DNA of 5,632 nucleotides from contig JAALLB010000127.1 of NCBI GenBank assembly GCA_011087745.1, positions 1-5,632 of the forward strand. The letters run 5' to 3'. The position numbers and the translations under genes are program-made. The notes under the pieces were generated by a model. The model saw only the letters and a list, made by a program, of their open reading frames with translations, had not been told where the DNA came from and did not search any database. Origin of the DNA: Hyphomicrobiales bacterium (GTDB lineage Bacteria; Pseudomonadota; Alphaproteobacteria; Rhizobiales; Rhizobiaceae). Positions 5,609 through 5,632 of this stretch are shown here, one piece after another. How positions within the stretch are numbered: position 1 is the stretch's first letter; each line of letters starts with the position of its first letter.

Positions 5609-5632
5609 TTATTTGGGGTTGACGTTTCAGGC
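5583..5632. repeat. Right copy of the 50-base perfect inverted repeat
   Basis: This is the exact reverse complement of 3-52 and runs to the last base. It begins inside the ybgC coding region, about where similarity to the YbgC family becomes doubtful, and it brings a stop codon into frame. I infer that this copy is out of place, joined through the short shared TATA, as often seen in inverted amplification chimeras or hairpin mis-assemblies. A real inverted duplication that truncates ybgC is the alternative. Confidence 0.95.

Noticed and set aside
3..5632. Transposon or linear-replicon with terminal inverted repeats.
   Set aside because: No transposase, integrase or replication gene is present, the content is housekeeping, and one repeat copy interrupts ybgC. 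A chimera is simpler.
1..5632. CRISPR array, tRNA, rRNA or riboswitch.
   Set aside because: No spaced direct repeats, cloverleaf or known RNA motif was seen on either strand; intergenic spaces are all short.

Overview
The window looks like a chromosomal piece of an alphaproteobacterium. The RuvA and RuvB proteins closely follow the rhizobial/alphaproteobacterial form, and ybgC lies downstream of ruvCAB, as is usual in that class, where the next genes would be tolQRAB-pal. By eye the base composition is moderate (mid-40s % GC). I cannot name a genus.

Layout. 1-160 is the upstream region of ruvC, with a tandem TATAAT sequence and a candidate alphaproteobacterial LexA box. 161-3156 is a tightly coupled plus-strand operon: ruvC, a heme-dependent oxidative N-demethylase-like gene (DUF3445/HODM alpha-subunit family), ruvA and ruvB. 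The junctions overlap by 17, 4 and 4 bases. 3251-4162 is a plus-strand Tat-exported metallophosphoesterase of the YaeI/YkuE type. On the minus strand, 5281 down to 4178 is one decayed gene: a MOSC protein fused to the beginning of a ferredoxin-reductase-type FAD-binding domain. It is broken by an in-frame TAG at codon 20 and an in-frame TAA at codon 330, and it ends before the NAD and 2Fe-2S domains expected of the full fusion. 5336 onward is the start of ybgC, a hotdog-fold acyl-CoA thioesterase, cut off near the right end.

How the genes relate. RuvA, RuvB and RuvC form the Holliday-junction branch-migration and resolution machine. The LexA-like box fits their known SOS control in alphaproteobacteria. 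The HODM-like gene is translationally embedded in this operon although it has no known recombination role. The metallophosphoesterase and the MOSC remnant separate ruvB from ybgC, which are commonly closer together.

The ends of the window are odd. Bases 3-52 and 5583-5632 are a perfect 50-base inverted repeat, and the ybgC reading frame stops resembling its family about where the right copy begins. This suggests an assembly or amplification chimera, although a real inverted repeat cannot be excluded. I do not see an undescribed defence or mobile system here. The most informative items are the broken MOSC-reductase gene, the terminal inverted repeat, and the HODM gene inside the ruv operon.
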